DNA of 17,579 nt from JBKPNX01 sp050729115 (lineage in GTDB: Bacteria; Pseudomonadota; Alphaproteobacteria; Geminicoccales; Geminicoccaceae). The translations under genes were made by a program, and so were the position numbers. Shown here piece by piece: positions 14,988-17,579 of this stretch; position 1 is the first letter of the stretch, and each line of letters opens with the position of its first letter. The DNA is taken from NCBI GenBank assembly GCA_050729115.1, contig JBOHKK010000097.1:1-17579 (forward strand), in the 5' to 3' direction. Under the pieces are notes generated by a model. That model saw only the letters and a list, made by a program, of their open reading frames with translations. It was not told the origin of the DNA and made no database searches.

Positions 14988-16202
14988 TCAGCCGACACCC
15001 TCGCCGCGCCACTTGGCGAGCTGTGCCCGCGCCCGCGCCACGTTCGAATTCTCGATCTGCTCGTAGATCCGAAGCGCCTCTTGCATCCGCCTGATCGCCT
15101 CGTCCCGCTCTCCGAGCTGATCGAATGTTACGGCGCTATTGTACAGCGAGTTGCCCTCGCCCCGCCGGTCGCCGATCTCGCGCTTGATCGCGAGGCTCTG
15201 CTCGTGGCGCTCGATCGCCCGCCGCGGCTCGCCCAGAACGCCATAGGCAATGCCGAGATTGCCAAGCGCGGCGCCCTCGCCCCGCCGGTCGCCGATCTGG
15301 CGCGCGATCTTCAGCGCCTGCTTGCAATACTCAATCGCCCCTCGCGTCTCGCCCAAAGCGACATAGGCTGGGCCCAGACTGCCGAGCGATTTGCCCTCGC
15401 CCCGTCGGTCGCCGATCTCTCGAAAGATCTCGAGCGCCCGCTCGCAGCGCGGAATTGCCTCAGCTGCGCGTCCCAGATGCCAATACTCCCTCCCCGACTC
15501 AAGGAGGAGGTCTGCCCGCTCGGCCTTCCGGCGCTTCGATCTCGGCGGCCCCTCGCGCTCGAGCTCTGCCAGCAGATCCTCAAGCATCCGGAGGCGCGCA
15601 CGCCGCTGTTCGCCCGATAGCCCGAGGTCTTCCTCTGGTAGCAGCGTGGTCAGCTCGCGGAGCACTTCGGCCCGTGGCGCCAGATCACCGGTGAAGTCGA
15701 AGTTGACCGCGCGCCAGCGCCAGAGGTCGGGCGCCTCCGCCGGCAGGGCTGCGCTCGCCAGACGTGACAGCCAGAACACGACCGGCACCGGTGCCGCCTC
15801 GGGCAACGCGTCGCGCAGCAGGTTCGCCTGGTGCAGGAAGGCGTATCCCTCGCGCCCACCCGCATAGTCGAGACGCTGCTCGATGCCCGTGACCATCACC
15901 GCCTGGCGCCACCCGGGAGCGAGGTCCGTCTCCTGGAGGTGCGCGCGCAAGAGCCCGACGAGGTTGGCCTCCGGCTCTGCTTGCGCGAGGTTCAGCCGCG
16001 TGACCCGCACCTTCTCCGCCGCGGCTTCCAGAGTGACCCGTGCGATCAGCTCGTCGCGGCGCTGGGGCTGATCGTAGGTCGCGAGGTAGAGGCGAAAGCC
16101 GACGTCGTCGCAGACCGAGAGCCGCAGGCGCTTCAGCTCGCGTTCGCGGGCATCGGGCGTCTTGCGCCGCCGGCTCTGTTGTCGTGTCAGCGCCTTAGCC
16201 AC
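14988..16202 (-). CDS. TPR-repeat protein with degenerate STAND-like N-terminus
   Basis: A 404-residue protein. Residues ~24-175 contain RLRLSVCDDVGFRLYLATYD, a hydrophobic segment PVPVVFWLSRLAS (139-151) and APDLWRWRAVNFDF (157-170). These resemble the RecA-like core found before TPRs in STAND-type proteins, but I see no Walker A motif. Residues ~228-384 hold four TPR units of 40 residues; the heptad GDRRGEG recurs at 264, 304 and 344. The start is GTG 16202, overlapping the ATPase stop by 8 bp, so the two are translationally coupled and probably act together. The ATPase may supply the nucleotide switch and this protein the sensing or partner-binding scaffold. I do not know a described function for the pair. 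Confidence 0.85.
   Translation of the reverse strand: MAKALTRQQSRRRKTPDARERELKRLRLSVCDDVGFRLYLATYDQPQRRDELIARVTLEAAAEKVRVTRLNLAQAEPEANLVGLLRAHLQETDLAPGWRQAVMVTGIEQRLDYAGGREGYAFLHQANLLRDALPEAAPVPVVFWLSRLASAALPAEAPDLWRWRAVNFDFTGDLAPRAEVLRELTTLLPEEDLGLSGEQRRARLRMLEDLLAELEREGPPRSKRRKAERADLLLESGREYWHLGRAAEAIPRCERALEIFREIGDRRGEGKSLGSLGPAYVALGETRGAIEYCKQALKIARQIGDRRGEGAALGNLGIAYGVLGEPRRAIERHEQSLAIKREIGDRRGEGNSLYNSAVTFDQLGERDEAIRRMQEALRIYEQIENSNVARARAQLAKWRGEGVG
15151..15420 (-). repeat. 120-bp coding tandem repeat (TPR units)
   Basis: The blocks at 15151-15180, 15271-15300 and 15391-15420 repeat at exactly 120-bp spacing (CCTCGCCCCGCCGGTCGCCG with one or two changes). They encode the GDRRGEG linker of successive TPR units. 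The near identity at DNA level, including silent positions, points to recent duplication or gene conversion among units. Confidence 0.8.
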
Positions 16203-17546
16203 GCTTTAGGGCATCCTTGAATGGCGCAATCTCGCGCATGATCGGGTGCACGTCATACCAGCACTCGCCGCCATCGTATTCGAGGACGACGCCCTTGATC
16301 AGGAGGTCGGCGTAGAAGGCGCGCGCCTGCTGGAGCTGGTGCTGGTCTGCGGCCTCAGGCTCGGGCAGGCTCTTCGACTCGTGGATGCGGCGAGCGGCTG
16401 GTAGGGCCACAGCGTTCGCTCGAGATCGACCCCGACGCGCTGGACGGCAGCTCTGGCGCTGGCGTGATCGATCTTGCTCTTGTCGTCGACACGGGCGAGC
16501 GACTGGGCCTCGAACAGCAGCCGCATCAGGTCGCGCACGCTGCCGCCGGACATCCGGGCGAGGTATGGGGGGACCTTCCGGTCGACGAAGACCTCGTCCA
16601 GGTCAGCCCGCGCGCCGATCAGAGAGACCAGCGCATCGATGCCCCTCTTGTAGGTCTGGCTGCCCTTCTGCTGCACCTTGACCATCGGCAGGGTGTACCG
16701 GTGCTCGAACACCTGCCCGGTATTGGCCGCCGCCGAGAGGACCATGGCCACCGGCGCCGTGTAGATGGCGTGCGCGTTGAGCTTGCCCAGAAGATCGCCG
16801 TTCTCGATGAACAGCCGCTCGGCCGGCTCCGCACCCAGCCGATCGAGATTGTCCCGGACGATCAGGAGGTCGGGCGACCTGCCGCTCCCCTCGAGAACGC
16901 GCGCTGCGCCGTCGAGAAGCTGGCTGACCCGGCCGAGCAGGTCGGCGCTGTAGCGTTGCAGCTCGCGGCGCATGGTCTGGCGCCGCTCGACGCTGCCCTG
17001 CACCATCGACTTGATCCGGGCCAGCATCTTCAGGCTGACGAAATAGAGTCCGGTCTTGCCGGACGCTTCGGCCTCGGTTTCGGCCGTGGCTTCGGCGCGG
17101 AGTGTCTTCACGTCCTCCTGGGTCCTTGACGCGAACCACTCGACCACATCGGCAAGAAGCCTCTCGTCGAGCGGGTGCTCGCGTCTGTCGAACTCGCGAA
17201 CGAGCTGGTCGACCAGCCAGAGCATAAGGTCCGGATAGTCGAGGTCGGGGTCCTGCAGCAGCGTCTCGTCTGCGTCCACGTGGATGCAGGTGAACCGAGG
17301 CGCCAGCTCGTCCTGGAGGCGCAGCAATTGCGTGGTCTTGCCGCAGCCGCGGTGGCCCGAGAACGCCGCCAGAGCATACCGTCGCTCGTCCGCGTCCTGA
17401 TCCTCGATGTACTGGCGGAGCAGACGCAGGTCCTTCGTCTCCTGCCCGGCCGAGAGGTCGACGTAGCGCGGATCTCCGGGCTTCAGCGGCTCTAGACCAT
17501 TTTCGCCTTGGGTGGACCCGCGGCCCCGGCCCGCTCCCCCTCCCAA
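16195..17546 (-). CDS. P-loop ATPase (AAA/STAND-like), frameshifted near the C-terminus
   Basis: An ATPase with Walker A GHRGCGKT (about residues 64-71 counted from TTG 17546), Walker B LLIVRDNLD (about 227-235) and a sensor-2-like MSGGSVRDLMRLLFEAQ (331-347). Near 16387 the frame breaks. The first frame gives PYQPLAAS and then nonsense, ending at 16299. The next frame carries RIHESKSLPEPEA, ARAFYADLLIKGVVLEYDG and ECWYDVHPIMREIAPFKDAL, ending at TAA 16195-16197 inside the TPR gene's start. One lost base explains it; a sequencing error or real decay are both possible. The start is unclear: TTG 17546 lies inside the hairpin repeat, the frame is open to the window end, and the native part seems to begin near LKPGDPRYVDLSAG (residues 21-34). 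Confidence 0.8.
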
Positions 17547-17579
17547 CCACCCACCGATGGTACCCTTGGGGTGGTTGGG
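17492..17579 (-). repeat. Dispersed hairpin repeat, copy 2 (cut by window end)
   Basis: Same element and orientation as 4716-4819: it begins CTAGACCATTTT, and the left arm CCGCTCCCCCTCCCAACCAC is identical. The right arm is cut after GTGGTTGGG by the window edge. It again stands directly upstream of a leftward gene, and here it is read through in frame by the ATPase reading frame, giving a glycine/arginine-rich leader (GGGAGRGRGSTQGENGL) of doubtful reality. Confidence 0.85.

Noticed and set aside
15151..15420. Regularly spaced repeat resembling a CRISPR array
   Set aside because: The 120-bp spacing equals 40 codons and the repeats encode TPR units in frame.

Overview
This is a GC-rich (roughly two-thirds G+C), gene-dense stretch of a bacterial chromosome. 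TRAP-type uptake genes, a FadR-type regulator, a GH13 alpha-glucosidase and a GGGTCAAGCCCGGGGATGAC-type intergenic repeat resemble what is common in Alphaproteobacteria. I infer an alphaproteobacterium or a similar soil or marine proteobacterium. There is no rRNA or other phylogenetic marker to confirm this.

Layout. (1) 187-3508 is a coenzyme F420 block. cofE and cofD overlap by 4 bp and read rightwards. A convergent luciferase-like F420-type oxidoreductase overlaps the end of cofD by 15 bp, and a divergent small PPOX-fold F420-type enzyme follows. The cofE start region is triplicated as a ~50-bp tandem repeat carrying its own ribosome site and ATG. (2) 3585-4691 is a leftward FAD-dependent amine/amino-acid oxidase. 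A long hairpin repeat stands just upstream of it, then a ~270-bp stretch that may hold a decayed gene end. (3) 5104-11680 is a catabolic island. A leftward GntR-racemase pair diverges from a rightward operon of five genes: TRAP solute receptor, small and large TRAP membrane subunits, an isopropylmalate/isocitrate-type dehydrogenase and a LigI-like lactone hydrolase. The ~200-bp divergent region holds a plausible promoter and several inverted repeats. Together the genes look like regulated uptake and oxidation of a small hydroxy- or dicarboxylic acid that passes through a lactone or racemisable intermediate. The substrate itself cannot be read from sequence. (4) 11681-13256 is a decayed, gene-poor zone. 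It holds the remains of a second luciferase-like monooxygenase broken by two frameshifts, then about 880 bp with no recognisable gene but with a cluster of perfect inverted repeats. (5) 13257-14894 is a leftward GH13 alpha-glucosidase with an intact catalytic triad. (6) 14988 to the window end is a leftward two-gene module. A P-loop ATPase (apparently frameshifted near its C-terminus) is translationally overlapped with a protein that has a degenerate STAND-like N-terminal region and 40-residue TPR repeats. A second copy of the hairpin repeat from region 2 runs into the 5' end of the ATPase and is cut by the window end.

The parts most worth following are the ATPase/TPR pair, the hairpin repeat placed twice directly upstream of leftward genes, the structured stretch at about 12960-13140, and the triplicated cofE start region.
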